A program made the position numbers and the translations under genes. Below are positions 52,074-62,000 of a DNA stretch of 64,000 nt, piece after piece. The notes under the pieces were generated by a model. It was not told where the DNA came from, searched no databases, and worked only from the letters and a program-made list of their open reading frames with translations. Source of the stretch: Aurantimonas endophytica. GTDB taxonomy: Bacteria; Pseudomonadota; Alphaproteobacteria; Rhizobiales; Rhizobiaceae. The stretch is taken from assembly GCF_014196845.1 (NCBI RefSeq), contig NZ_JACIEM010000002.1, positions 620,001 to 684,000 of the forward strand, read 5' to 3'. Numbering within the stretch: the first letter of the stretch is position 1; each line of letters begins with the position of its first letter.

Positions 52074-52757
52074 TCACGTACCGGCTGCCCCGGCCCGCTT
52101 CTCGCTCATGATCTGCGTGAGCGCGTTGCGGGTGCCGAGAAGATGGCCACGCATGATCGTCGTCGCCCATTCGACGTCCCGCGAGCCGATCGCCTCGATC
52201 AGGTTTCGGTGCTCGGTGAAGCTGCGCGCCACATCCTGTCGGCCGAGATTCCCGTAGGTATGGACGAGAAAGCCTATCTCCATCAGCCGCGTCGTCGAGC
52301 CTGCCAGCGTGCGATTGCCGCTGGCTTCCAGGATGACGGTGTGGAAGTCGCGGTTTAGGGTCGACAGGCCCTCGACGTCGCCATTGCCGGCAACGCGGTC
52401 CATCTCGTCCTGGAGCCGTCTCAGCGTGTCGACATCCTCCTCGCGCCGCCGCGTCGCGGCGAGCCCGGCCGCGTGGCTTTCGAGCAGCGACCGGACCTCG
52501 TAGATCTCGGCCACCTCCGCCAGCGTCCGGCGTTTCACCACCGCCCCGACCCGCGGGATCATGTCGACGAACCCGTCGCTCTCCAGCTTCTGCAGGGCCG
52601 CGCGGACCGGGGTTCGGCTGACGCCATAGCGCTCCGCCAGCATTTCCTCCGTCAGCCGTGCCTCGCCCGAGTGACTGCCGTCGAGAATGGCCTCGCGCAC
52701 GCTGTCATAGACGCGGTCCACGGTCCGTTCCTTCGCGTTCCGACGCCGGTCCGCCAT
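52074..52757 (-). CDS. GntR family regulator, FCD type
   Basis: 227 residues. The winged helix is VREAILDGSHSGEARLTEEM then LAERYGVSRTPVRAAL; the FCD domain has LNRDFHTVILEASGN and FTEHRNLIEAIGSRD with the usual metal/ligand positions. It starts at 52757, with GGGGGA upstream, and is divergent from the CoA-transferase/TRAP operon, which it very likely controls through the two ATTGGATAC repeats in between. The ligand is probably a substrate or CoA ester of that operon. Confidence 0.92.
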   Translation of the reverse strand: MADRRRNAKERTVDRVYDSVREAILDGSHSGEARLTEEMLAERYGVSRTPVRAALQKLESDGFVDMIPRVGAVVKRRTLAEVAEIYEVRSLLESHAAGLAATRRREEDVDTLRRLQDEMDRVAGNGDVEGLSTLNRDFHTVILEASGNRTLAGSTTRLMEIGFLVHTYGNLGRQDVARSFTEHRNLIEAIGSRDVEWATTIMRGHLLGTRNALTQIMSEKRAGAAGT

Positions 52758-52781
52758 GCATCCCCCAGCCTTCTTGCCCGC

Positions 52782-52795
52782 ATTGGATACATTGC
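52782..52795. promoter_or_regulatory. Operator-like repeat, copy 1
   Basis: ATTGGATACATTGC, matching the second copy at 52846-52859 in 13 of 14 bases. TTGGATACA resembles the TTGTATACAA type of GntR/FCD operators. It lies 25 bases upstream of the GntR start, suited to autoregulation. Confidence 0.55.
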
Positions 52796-52838
52796 ACTGC
52801 AATATACCGTCGTTCGGTGGCCCTCAGCTGCTGTCAGT

Positions 52839-52868
52839 TTGACAAATTGGATACAATGCGTCTAGCCT
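52839..52868 (+). promoter_or_regulatory. Candidate promoter of the CoA-transferase/TRAP operon
   Basis: TTGACA at 52839-52844 is a perfect -35 match. TAGCCT at 52863-52868 is a partial -10 match with an 18-base spacer. The second operator-like repeat occupies the spacer, so a bound repressor would block RNA polymerase. Confidence 0.5.
52846..52859. promoter_or_regulatory. Operator-like repeat, copy 2
   Basis: ATTGGATACAATGC, a direct repeat of copy 1 offset by 64 bases, sitting between the proposed -35 and -10 elements of the plus-strand promoter. Confidence 0.55.
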
Positions 52869-52962
52869 GATCTTGGCGATACCAGTCGGATCGTCCGCGC
52901 CGGGAGGGCGCGACATATTAGGCGAGGGCGCGCTGTCGCGTCTTCGGGGAGGATGAGCCGGC

Positions 52963-54153
52963 ATGAGGCCACTCGAAGGCATCCGCGTGCTTGAAATGGG
53001 CCAGCTCATCGCCGGCCCGTTCTGCGGCCAGCTGCTTGCCGATTTCGGGGCCGAGGTCGTGAAGATCGAGCCCCCGCGGGGTGGCGACTCCATGCGTCAG
53101 TGGGGTCGCACCGATGCCGAGGGCAATCCGCTGTGGTGGCCGGTCATCGCTCGCAACAAGAAGTCCCTGACCCTCGATCTGCGCAAGCCGGCGGCCCAGG
53201 CGATCGTGCGCGAACTCGTCGCCGGTACCGACATCATCGTCGAGAATTTCCGCGTTGGCCGCATGGAGGAATGGGGCCTCGGCTACGAGGATCTGCGGGC
53301 GATCAATCCCCGTCTGATCATGGTCCGCGTCACCGGGTTCGGACAGACGGGCCCCTATGCCGAGCGGGCCGGCTTCGCGGCGGTCTGCGAGGCGATGGGC
53401 GGGCTGCGCTATCTCGGCGGCTATCCGGACCGGCCGCCGGTGCGCGTCGGGCTGTCGATCGGCGACACGCTGGCCGGCCAAAGCGGTTTCCAGGGTGCGC
53501 TGCTTGCGCTCCAGCACCGCCACAGCACCGGCGAAGGCCAGATGGTCGACGCCTCGATCTACGAGGCGGTGCTGTCGGTGATGGAAAGCGTCGTGACCGA
53601 ATACGACCGTGGTGGCCATGTGCGCGAACGGTCCGGCAGCTTCCTGCCGGGCATCGCGCCGTCCAACGCCTATCCGACCGCCGATGGCGACATGATCATC
53701 ATCGGCGCCAATCAGGACAGCCTTTTCCGGCGGCTGGCGGCGCTGATGGAGCAGCCGGAACTGGCCGACGACGAACGCTTCGCCAACCACCAGGCGCGCG
53801 GCCGCAACCAGGCCGAGATCGATCGGATCGTGGGGGAATGGACGGCGACCAGGACGGCAGCATGGCTGGTCGAGGCGCTCGCCGCCGCCGGCGTGCCGGC
53901 CGGCCTGACCTACCGTGCCCGCGACATGTTGAACGACCCGCATTTCCAGGCGCGCGAGTCGATCGTTCGCGTCGAGGACGCGCGGCTCGGCCCGACCGCC
54001 ATGCAGAACGTCTTTCCGCGCCTTTCGGCTTCGCCCGGGGAGGTTCGTCATACCGGTCCGCTGCTCGGCGAGCATACCGATGCGGTGCTGCGGGAATGGC
54101 TCGACTATGACGATGGCCGGATCGCCCGGCTTCGTGACGAGGGCATCATCTGA
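52963..54153 (+). CDS. Family III (CaiB/BaiF) CoA-transferase
   Basis: 396 residues. The N-terminal LEGIRVLEMGQLIAGPFCGQ and ENFRVGRMEEWGLGYEDL are hallmark motifs. The catalytic aspartate is D168 in GLSIGDTLAG, matching D169 of formyl-CoA transferase. It moves CoA between carboxylic acids, often from succinyl-CoA. Beside a TRAP transporter and an HMG-CoA-lyase-like enzyme, it probably activates the imported acid. GGGAGGA precedes the ATG. It is the first gene of the operon. Confidence 0.92.
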   Translation: MRPLEGIRVLEMGQLIAGPFCGQLLADFGAEVVKIEPPRGGDSMRQWGRTDAEGNPLWWPVIARNKKSLTLDLRKPAAQAIVRELVAGTDIIVENFRVGRMEEWGLGYEDLRAINPRLIMVRVTGFGQTGPYAERAGFAAVCEAMGGLRYLGGYPDRPPVRVGLSIGDTLAGQSGFQGALLALQHRHSTGEGQMVDASIYEAVLSVMESVVTEYDRGGHVRERSGSFLPGIAPSNAYPTADGDMIIIGANQDSLFRRLAALMEQPELADDERFANHQARGRNQAEIDRIVGEWTATRTAAWLVEALAAAGVPAGLTYRARDMLNDPHFQARESIVRVEDARLGPTAMQNVFPRLSASPGEVRHTGPLLGEHTDAVLREWLDYDDGRIARLRDEGII

Positions 54154-54198
54154 CGGGCAGCGACACGCGGCACGGTTAGCGAATTCGGGAGGACGAAC

Positions 54199-54303
54199 GT
54201 GAGCAGGCAAGGCGACAAGCGGCGCAGCATATCGGCACCGAGCCCCCGCGGCCTGCCTCGCGCGGCCGGCCGCGCGACGATCCGGCGAGAGACAGTGCGA
54301 TGA
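54199..54303 (+). CDS. Possible 34-residue basic small protein, coupled to the TRAP permease gene
   Basis: A GTG at 54199 is preceded by GGGAGGA six bases upstream, a strong ribosome site. The frame encodes a very basic peptide (nine arginines, one lysine; start MSRQGDKRRS) and ends in a TGA that overlaps the permease ATG by four bases (ATGA at 54300-54303). It may be a translated leader that couples ribosomes into the permease gene, or a real small protein. No homologue is known to me. Confidence 0.35.
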   Translation: MSRQGDKRRSISAPSPRGLPRAAGRATIRRETVR

Positions 54304-55598
54304 TCGAGCCGATCATCGTCGTCGTCATCCTTCTCGCGCTGATCGCCGTCGGCGCCCCGATCTTCCTGGCGCTCGGCGCCGCGGGACTGACCGGGCTCTA
54401 CATGGCCCGCGGCTCGATGGCGTTCTTCTTCGGCCCGACCTCGCTGTTCGGCCAGCTCAACAGCTTCGAACTGCTGGCCCTGCCGCTCTTCGTGCTGATG
54501 GGAAATCTGCTGGCGGCCACCCCCGTCGGCAAGAACCTGTTCCATGCGGCGGTGGTCTGGCTGCAATGGCTCCGTGGCGGCCTTGCCATCGCCACGGTCG
54601 GCGCCTCGACCGTCTTCGGCGCGGTCAGCGGCGTGTCGATCGCGGGCGTTGCCGCCGTTGGCTCCATCGCGATCCCCGAGATGCTGCAGCGCGGCTACAG
54701 CCGCACGCTGGCGGCCGGCAGCGTGGTCAGCTCCGGCGCCCTGGCGATGCTGATCCCGCCGAGCGTGCCGCTGATCATCTACGGCGCGGTGTCCAACGTC
54801 TCCGTGGCCGATCTCTTCATCGGCGGCATCGTGCCGGGCCTCGCTCTGGCCTTCGCGCTGTGCGTCTACATCTACATTCGCGTGCTGCTCAATCCGGAGG
54901 AGGCGCCGGCACAGGCCGTCGTCGACTACAGCTGGGGCGACCGGCTTCGCGCACTGGGCGGCATATGGCACGCCCTGATCCTGATCGCCGTCGTGCTGGG
55001 CACGATCTATTCCGGCTTCGCCACGCCCAGCGAGGCGGCAGCCTTCGGCGCCCTTGGCGCCTTCATCATCGCCGCGGTGATCTTCCGCAGCGTCGACGGC
55101 AAGGGCCTGCTCAAGGTTCTGGGATCGAGCGTACGGATCTCTGGCGCCATCCTGCTGATCATGGGCTGCGCGAGGATCTTCGGCGACTATCTCAACCTGG
55201 TGCGGGTTCCCGACGCGATCTCCGGCCTGCTGGTCGGGACCGACCTGCCGCCCGAGCTGATCCTCTTGCTGATCATGCTGGTGCTGGTCGGGCTCGGCAT
55301 GCTGGTCGACGCGGTATCGCTCATCGTGGTGACGACGCCGATCCTTTTGCCGCTGATCACCGCGCTCGGCTACGACCCGCTCTGGTTCGGCATCATCCTG
55401 GTGATGAATCTCGAGATCGCGGTGATCACCCCGCCGGTCGGCCTCAATCTCTACACGCTGCGGGCGGTCGCGCCGGTGCTGAAGATCGAGGAGATCATCC
55501 GCAGCGTCGTGCCCTTTGTCGGGGTGCAGTTCGTGATGCTGATGATCTTCGTGCTGTTCCCGGCGCTGACGCTCTGGCTGCCCAATCTGCTCAGGTAA
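54300..55598 (+). CDS. dctM: TRAP transporter large permease (DctM type)
   Basis: 432 residues, about twelve hydrophobic helices of the DctM family: LALPLFVLMGNLLAAT, GAVSGVSIAGVAAVGSIAIPEM, SSGALAMLIPPSVPLIIYG and MNLEIAVITPPVGLNLY. It forms the sodium-driven channel of the TRAP transporter with the small permease. It is the second clear gene of the operon, 146 bases after the CoA-transferase, with an overlapping small frame before it. The gene order here is M-P-Q rather than the usual P-Q-M. Confidence 0.94.
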   Translation: MIEPIIVVVILLALIAVGAPIFLALGAAGLTGLYMARGSMAFFFGPTSLFGQLNSFELLALPLFVLMGNLLAATPVGKNLFHAAVVWLQWLRGGLAIATVGASTVFGAVSGVSIAGVAAVGSIAIPEMLQRGYSRTLAAGSVVSSGALAMLIPPSVPLIIYGAVSNVSVADLFIGGIVPGLALAFALCVYIYIRVLLNPEEAPAQAVVDYSWGDRLRALGGIWHALILIAVVLGTIYSGFATPSEAAAFGALGAFIIAAVIFRSVDGKGLLKVLGSSVRISGAILLIMGCARIFGDYLNLVRVPDAISGLLVGTDLPPELILLLIMLVLVGLGMLVDAVSLIVVTTPILLPLITALGYDPLWFGIILVMNLEIAVITPPVGLNLYTLRAVAPVLKIEEIIRSVVPFVGVQFVMLMIFVLFPALTLWLPNLLR

Positions 55599-55620
55599 CC
55601 ATCAAGAGGAGGAAACCAAC

Positions 55621-56658
55621 ATGACAATCGACCGACGCACCTTTCTGACCGCCACGGGCGCCCTGGCGGCGGGCTCCGCCCTCGGCCTTTCGATGCGCTC
55701 GGCCGCGGCGCAGGAGACACTTACCGGCGTCACATACCTGCCCCCGTCCTACGCCGACCTCGCCTACGGCTCGCAGGGCTTCGTCGACTTCGTCAACGAG
55801 AACCATGCCGACGTCGTGGCGATCGACTTCTACGATTCTGGCCGGCTCCTGTCGGCCGACGAGCAGCTGCCGGCGCTGCGCTCCGGCAATATCGACTTCA
55901 TGTTCCACACCACCTCCTACATCACCCGGTCGCTGCCGATCCTCGGCATCACCGGCCTGCCGGGCGTCGTCGGCCCGCTGTTCGAGAATCCCGACCGTAT
56001 GAAGCGCGGCACGCCGCTGTTCCAGCTGGTCGAGGAGGAGCTGAAGAAGAACGGCCTGACGGTGCTGTCGCTCGGCGGCGGGCTGCTCGAGCCGGAGTAT
56101 ATCTGGAGCACCGATGCCTCCCCAGTGCGGAGCCTCGAGGACATTAACGGCAAGCGTATCCGCGTCGTCTCCTTCGAGGCCACCAAGGCGGTCGAGGATT
56201 TCGGCGGCGGCGCCGTCCGGATCCCGTCCTCGGAGCTCTATCTCGCTTTGCAGCGCGGCACGATCGACGCGGCGGTCGCGAACATCTCGACGATCAACGG
56301 CCGCAGCATCCAGGAGCAGGCTAAGCACGTCTACCGTCTGCCGGTGACCGCCTTCTCGATCGGCATCTTCGTCCAGACCGATCGCTGGGAAGCGCTCGAC
56401 GAGCCGGTCCGCAACGCCTTCATCGCCGGCGCCGAGTGGTTCGACGAGAACAGCGCGCGCGCCGCCAATGTCGACTATTTCGAGAAGCAGTACTGGCCGG
56501 CCTTCGTCGAGCAGGGCATCGAGGTGATTGACCCCACCGAGGAGGAACTGGCCCGCTTCGCCGAGGTCAGCGCCAATGTCCGTACCAGCTGGATCAACGA
56601 GGTCGGTGCCGAGGTCGGCGAACGCGCGATCGCCCTCGCAATGGGCCAGGACGCTTAG
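55621..56658 (+). CDS. dctP: TRAP transporter substrate-binding protein (DctP type)
   Basis: 345 residues. A twin-arginine-like signal (DRRTFLTATGALAAG) precedes the periplasmic binding domain. The central WSTDASPVRSLEDINGKRIRV stretch and EVYxALQRG-like SSELYLALQRGTIDAAV are family landmarks; the substrate carboxylate-clamping arginine is probably in GKRIRVV. It delivers the ligand to the permeases. AAGAGGAGG precedes the ATG, suggesting high expression, as is usual for binding proteins. The ligand is probably an organic acid. Confidence 0.93.
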   Translation: MTIDRRTFLTATGALAAGSALGLSMRSAAAQETLTGVTYLPPSYADLAYGSQGFVDFVNENHADVVAIDFYDSGRLLSADEQLPALRSGNIDFMFHTTSYITRSLPILGITGLPGVVGPLFENPDRMKRGTPLFQLVEEELKKNGLTVLSLGGGLLEPEYIWSTDASPVRSLEDINGKRIRVVSFEATKAVEDFGGGAVRIPSSELYLALQRGTIDAAVANISTINGRSIQEQAKHVYRLPVTAFSIGIFVQTDRWEALDEPVRNAFIAGAEWFDENSARAANVDYFEKQYWPAFVEQGIEVIDPTEEELARFAEVSANVRTSWINEVGAEVGERAIALAMGQDA

Positions 56659-56669
56659 GAGGCAGAACG

Positions 56670-57176
56670 ATGCTCGCCGTACCGATCCGGATCGTCGACC
56701 AGTTCTCGCGGTTTCTGCAGATCATCGGGCAGGTCGTCCTCGCCTCGATGGTTCTGACGATCACCTACGACGCGACGATGCGCTACGCCTTCGCGTCGCC
56801 GACGTCCTGGAGCCTCGAGGTCAACGGCTTCCTGCTCGTCTACGTGGCGATCATGACGGCCGCCGACGTGGAGCGGCGCGGCGAGCATATCGGCATCACC
56901 TTTCTCACCGAGGGCCTGGGTGATGGCGCCCGGCGGGTTCTGGCGGTCATTGTCGGCCTGACGGGCGCCGCCTTCTGCGGCATCCTGACCTGGCGCGGCT
57001 ATCTGATGGCGCACGACGCGTGGAGCTATGGCGAGCGCGTGTCGAGCGCGTTCGGCACGCCGATGTGGATCCCATATGCAATGCTGCCCATCGGCTTCGG
57101 GACCCTCGGACTGCAGTTCGTCCTGAACATGTTCCGGGAACAGCCGGTGGGAGTCGGGGGAGCCGACCATGTCTGA
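56670..57176 (+). CDS. dctQ: TRAP transporter small permease (DctQ type)
   Basis: 168 residues with four hydrophobic helices (IIGQVVLASMVLTITYDATM, SLEVNGFLLVYVAIMTAAD, VLAVIVGLTGAAFCGILTW and MLPIGFGTLGLQFVLNMF), the DctQ pattern. It pairs with the large permease. TAGGAGG precedes the ATG. Its end overlaps the lyase gene by eight bases, so transport and catabolism are co-translated. Confidence 0.92.
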   Translation: MLAVPIRIVDQFSRFLQIIGQVVLASMVLTITYDATMRYAFASPTSWSLEVNGFLLVYVAIMTAADVERRGEHIGITFLTEGLGDGARRVLAVIVGLTGAAFCGILTWRGYLMAHDAWSYGERVSSAFGTPMWIPYAMLPIGFGTLGLQFVLNMFREQPVGVGGADHV

Positions 57177-58092
57177 GATCGGAACGAGCCCGTCCGTTGA
57201 GATCGTCGAGGTCGCGCCGCGCGACGGCTTCCAGTCGATCGCCGAGAAGCTGCCGACGGCGGAGAAGATCGCGATCATCGAGGGGCTGCTCGACGCCGGC
57301 ATCACTCGGATGGAGCTCGGCTCCTTCGTGAGCCCGAAAGCGATCCCGCAAATGGCCGACATGGCCGACATCGCGGCGCATTTTCGCGGCCGCACCGCCG
57401 CGCGGCTTGCCGTGCTGGTTCCCAATGCGCGGGGCGCCGAGCTCGCCCTGCAGCACGGCTATCCGGACATCGTCTTCGTCGTCTCGGTCTCCGAAGCGCA
57501 TAATCTCAACAATGTCCGCCAGACGGTGGCGCAGTCGCTCGATCAGCTGCGGGCGATCGTCGCCGCGACAGCGGGCACGACGGGACTGCGCCTCAGGGTG
57601 GATCTCGGCACCAGCTTCGACTGCCCGTTCACCGGCACCGTGCCGATGGACGACGTCGCCCGCGTCTTCGCGGAGGCGCTTGCCATCGCGCCGACCGCGG
57701 AATTCGCTCTGTGCGACACGACTGGTCGGGCCGATCCGCTGACCGTACGCAGGCGCTTTGCAACAGTGATGGCAGAGTCGCCCGAAACCTCCTGGGCGTT
57801 CCACGGCCACGACACGTTCGGCATGGGCGTCGCCAATGCACTCTTTGCCTACGAGGCGGGCGTACGCGTCATCGAGGGCGCCGCCGCCGGGCTCGGCGGC
57901 TGTCCCTTCGCGCCGGGCGCCACCGGCAACACCGCCACCGAGGATCTCGACTTTGCCTTTGCCGAAGGCGCCATCCGCACCGGCATCGACAGGGCCAGGC
58001 TGCTGGACGTGGCGGACCGGATCGCGGCGCTGCCGGGCGGCAAGACCGGCGGCCATCTTCGCGCGGTGCCGCGCTCGCGGGCGGTGGCCTAG
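57169..58092 (+). CDS. Hydroxymethylglutaryl-CoA lyase-like enzyme
   Basis: 307 residues, a DRE-TIM metallolyase. The N-terminal EVAPRDGFQS holds R18/D19, the metal histidines are in FHGHDTFGMG (H212, H214), and the flexible-loop cysteine is C245 in GLGGCPFAPGATGN. These match HMG-CoA lyase, which splits HMG-CoA into acetoacetate and acetyl-CoA. Related enzymes cleave similar 3-hydroxy-3-methyl acyl-CoAs, so the exact substrate is open. It is the last gene of the operon, ending 10 bases before a convergent gene. Confidence 0.9.
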   Translation: MSEIGTSPSVEIVEVAPRDGFQSIAEKLPTAEKIAIIEGLLDAGITRMELGSFVSPKAIPQMADMADIAAHFRGRTAARLAVLVPNARGAELALQHGYPDIVFVVSVSEAHNLNNVRQTVAQSLDQLRAIVAATAGTTGLRLRVDLGTSFDCPFTGTVPMDDVARVFAEALAIAPTAEFALCDTTGRADPLTVRRRFATVMAESPETSWAFHGHDTFGMGVANALFAYEAGVRVIEGAAAGLGGCPFAPGATGNTATEDLDFAFAEGAIRTGIDRARLLDVADRIAALPGGKTGGHLRAVPRSRAVA

Positions 58093-58102
58093 ACCGAAAG
58101 CT

Positions 58103-58951
58103 TCACCACCGCAGCGCCGGCAGGATGTGATCGACCGTCACCCCGGCAGACGCCAGGCGCCCGTCGATCTCCGCCCTGTCGACATCGGCGAGGATTCCGG
58201 TGCGCACCAGCGCCGCGGCGGCGCCGAAAGCGGCGGCGCCGGCGATGTCGTGGTCGATACTGTCGCCGACGCAGAGGATGCGCCGCTTCTCGACGCCCGG
58301 TATGAGCGCAAAGGCGGCTTCGTAGATCTCCGGATGCGGCTTGCCGACGAAGGTTACCGGTCCGCCGAGCTCGGCATAAAGGTCGGCAATCGCGCCGGCA
58401 GACGGCACCAGGCCCGAAGGCGTCAGCATGTGCCGGTCGGGGTTGGTGCAGATACAGGCGACGCCGCGCTCGGCGGCGGGCCGCATCATCGCTTCATAAT
58501 CCGACATCGGGATCGTGTCGGCTTGGCTGCCGGCGATCACCAGGAGGTCGGCGTCCTTGCCGCTCTCGGTCCGCACGCAGCCGAGCCGGTCGGAGAGATT
58601 GTAGTCGTCGAGGCTGGAGATCGTCAGGCACCGTATCCGCCGATCCTCCGGCAGCGGAAACACGCCGTCCTCGCAGAGCTGGATCGCGACATCCCCGGAG
58701 GTCACGCAGGCGAGATAGGTCTCGCGCGGCACGCCGAGCCGCGCCAGCCGTGCTTCGTTGAACGCTGCCGGACGGCCGGAATTGGTGACGAAGACCACCG
58801 GCTTGCCGAGATCCGCCAGGGCCGCGACTGCCTCGGCCGCGCCCGGATACGCGCTGCTGCCGTCATGGACGACGCCGAACTGGTCGAGGAAAAATGCGTC
58901 GTAGTCCCCTGCGATGGCGCGAAGGCTCTCGGCCCCGGTCGTGCTTGTCAT
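58103..58951 (-). CDS. HAD superfamily class IIA hydrolase (NagD-like)
   Basis: 282 residues. Motif I is FFLDQFGVVHDG, motif II is VVFVTNSGRP, and the C-terminal acidic motif is CVGDSIDHDIAGA; the large C2 cap between them defines class IIA. It dephosphorylates small phosphate esters or nucleotides; the substrate is unknown. The start at 58951 is set by AAAGGGCAGAG upstream. It lies 122 bases downstream of the giant gene on the same strand. Confidence 0.9.
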   Translation of the reverse strand: MTSTTGAESLRAIAGDYDAFFLDQFGVVHDGSSAYPGAAEAVAALADLGKPVVFVTNSGRPAAFNEARLARLGVPRETYLACVTSGDVAIQLCEDGVFPLPEDRRIRCLTISSLDDYNLSDRLGCVRTESGKDADLLVIAGSQADTIPMSDYEAMMRPAAERGVACICTNPDRHMLTPSGLVPSAGAIADLYAELGGPVTFVGKPHPEIYEAAFALIPGVEKRRILCVGDSIDHDIAGAAAFGAAAALVRTGILADVDRAEIDGRLASAGVTVDHILPALRW

Positions 58952-59073
58952 CTCTGCCCTTTGCTGCCCGGGCATAAGCTGCCGCGTCGCGTGCCGTTGC
59001 CGCCAGGCGACGGTAGCCGACAGCGACGGCGGAGGCGAGACACGGCCGGTGTCAAATAAACTTGTCGCCCCCC

Positions 59074-62000
59074 TTAATCGCTCTTGATGCTGCTGGCGGC
59101 CAGCGTCAGCTGTTCGATGCGCAGCAGCGGCAGCGTGCTGGCGCCAGTCCCCGAGAAGACAGTGACGGCGAAGTCGAAGCCGGCGGGTGCCGCCGTCACC
59201 GGCTGCGTCCCCTTGAACCAGCTTTGGGCCAGCGCGCCCACCTCCCCGACAAAGGCCGGCGCGGATGAGCCCTCGGTGCTGGCGGGCGCCAGCAGGCTTA
59301 CCGGCAGGACGGTCAGCGGGACGTCGATCCCGGTCGCGGCGGGCACCAGGCTGTAGCCGTAGCGTGTCTCGATCTTCACCAGGACCGACTCGGTGAAGGG
59401 CACCCCGGCCGCCGGCGGCAGCAGCGCGCCGAAGAAGCCGGTGAGGAAGTCGCCGACACTGGCGGGCGCCGTCCTGTCCTTGTCCAAGGCATAGGTCGCG
59501 ACGTCGAGCAGCGGCACCAGCGGATCGGCGAAACGCGATGCTGCGGTCGCGAACTCGAACTGGGCGGTCGTGGCGACCGCGAGGTCGGGCGACAGGTGAC
59601 GGTTGCGCAGCACCTCGACGGCGGCCCAGCCGCTCTGAAGGGCGAAGAGATCGAGCCCCTCGAAGCGGATCTCGCGAGCCGCGTTCAGGCGGGCGGCCGC
59701 GTAGGGAAGGACCGCCGGCACTTCGGGGTCCTTCGGGTCCTGCTTGCGCAGATACCGCCAGGTGGCGCCGCCGGTGGCGGGGTCGGAGGCCACCAGATCG
59801 GGATCGTAATTGTCCGGGTCGATCAGCACGGTCGCGAGCGGCAGGAAATTGTCCGCCGGCTTGCCGGCGAGGAGGAAGGATTGCGGCCGGATCTCGACCC
59901 GCGCCTCCGGCTCCGCACCGGCGATCTGGGGCGCCGCGGAGAGCTCTGCCTCCAGTACGATCTCGAACCGGTAGGCGACCGGTGGCGGCGGCGCGCCGAC
60001 GAAGGCGGCGAGCGTCCGTGCCTTCGCCCAGTTGTCGTAGGCCGTGGAGACGTCGGCGGTCACCGCTTCAAGCGCAGCCACCGCGAAGGCCGCCGCCGTC
60101 GCGTCCGCCGACCCGGCCTCGCTGCGGCCGTCGAGCAGCCGCAGATACGTCTCGATATCGCGCGCGATGGCTGGATAGACTGCTGTGAACTGCGCCAGCG
60201 CCGCATAGAGCGTCGCCGGCGTCGGATCCGGCCCTGCCAGCTGCTCGCCGGAAGGCTGGTTGAACACCACCTCGGCCATGACCGAATCCTGCGCCGCCTG
60301 GTTCAGCAGGTAGCTGAAGCCGTAGTCCCACATCTTCAGATCGCCGGGCGGGACGGTAGTCGGATCCTCGGCATGCGGCGTGCCGGTCTGGGCGACGACC
60401 GTCGCCGGTGTGGGCAGCGCCCGCAACGCCACGGGAATGTCGAAGCTCTTTCCGGTCTTCGGCGTGATCGGATTGACGAAGGGGCCGGTGAGGAAGCTGA
60501 TCCAGCGCGACTGCTCGTATCTTTCGATCCCCGGCACGCTGCGAATGTCGTGCTCCAGATGCGACAGGGCGAAAGCGAGATCGAGCGACACATAGGCCTG
60601 GGACGCGGTCGAGCGCGACGTGACCAGGAAGGCAAGGTTGCTGGTCTCGTCGTCCTTCTCCGGGTTCAGCGGAATCTTGGCGGTGGAGAGCGAGAAATTG
60701 CTGTTGGAGCCGGTGGTCTCGCCATCCGGCAGCGTGCCCTGCGGTTGGCCATAGAACCGCGGCGCGGGGGTGCCTTCGGGCAGCTTCTGACCGTAATGCG
60801 CCTGGGTGACCGGCAGCACGGCGACGCAGGTCAGCGAGGTGGCATTGCCGAGGCGGCGCAGCAGCGCCTGCTCGAGCTTTGCCTTGGCGGCCGGCTTCAG
60901 CCTCTCGTCCGGCTGGTCGAGGACTGACGTCGCGGTGGAAGCGATGGCGGACGCCAGCTTCTGCTTGTGGGCGAGCATCCGTGGGAGATAGCCGAAGGTT
61001 TCGGCATCGGCGGCGCTGGCGTCCCCGGGCACCGGTCTCTGGTCCAGCTTCAGCAGGCGGTCCAGCAGGAAGAGCGGCGTCGAATAGCTGGCGGTGAGGA
61101 TGTCGTCGATCGCGCTCAGGCTTTCCGCCAGCCAGACATTCGGGTCGACGCTGGTGAAGGTCGTGGCGACCGGCGCGCCGTCCGGATAGGGCTTGCCGCT
61201 CGCATAGGAGTTCACGCCGACGGTCAGCGTCTGCAGGCTGCTGGCGATCGGCAGCGGCGCGAAATAGCGTGGGTCGTTGCCGATGGAAAAGCCGATGCCC
61301 TGCGGCGCCGAGCTGTCCGCAACGGCCATGCGCACCGCCCAAATCGATGGTGTGCGCAGATTGCTCGGCGTGCTCGGGTCGGCGGCGCTGGTGCCGATGC
61401 GCATCTGCCAGTCGGCGGTGGCGAAGGCGGTTTCGAAATCCGCGGCGAACTTGGCCAGGCCCACCGGGTAGAGCGGCGCATCGTCCGCCGCGGCCGGATC
61501 GTCGGCCTTCTTCGGTGGCGCCGGCAGCGTGCCGTCCACCGGGATCGTCGACGTCACGGTCAGGCCGTCGGCCAATCCGCGCAGGATCGGGTCGACCAGC
61601 CGGCTCTGGCGGGTGAAGCGGATCGCCAGCTCGAGCCGGATGATGTCGCTGTCGGCGGCGAGAGCGGAGAGGGCGATCGGCAGCGAGATCGTCACGTCGG
61701 CGGGGGGCGTCGCCGCGGTGCCGGCGGCACGGGCGGCAAGGTAGATCACCGCCGCGTCCACATAGGCGAGGACCTGGTCCCGCGCCGCGATGGGCAGCTT
61801 CGCTTCCGGGTCGGCGAGCAGCGAGTTGACCAGCGACATGGTGATCGCCGGGCCCGACAGCCCGGGGATGTTCAAGGCGCCGTAATCCTGGTTGAGCTGG
61901 AAATACACCAGCTGGAATTTTGCCAGGTCGGCCACCGCATTGCGCTGCCATACCGGCACTGTGTCGCCGAAGCGGACCGCGTTCAGATGCGCGCGGGTCT

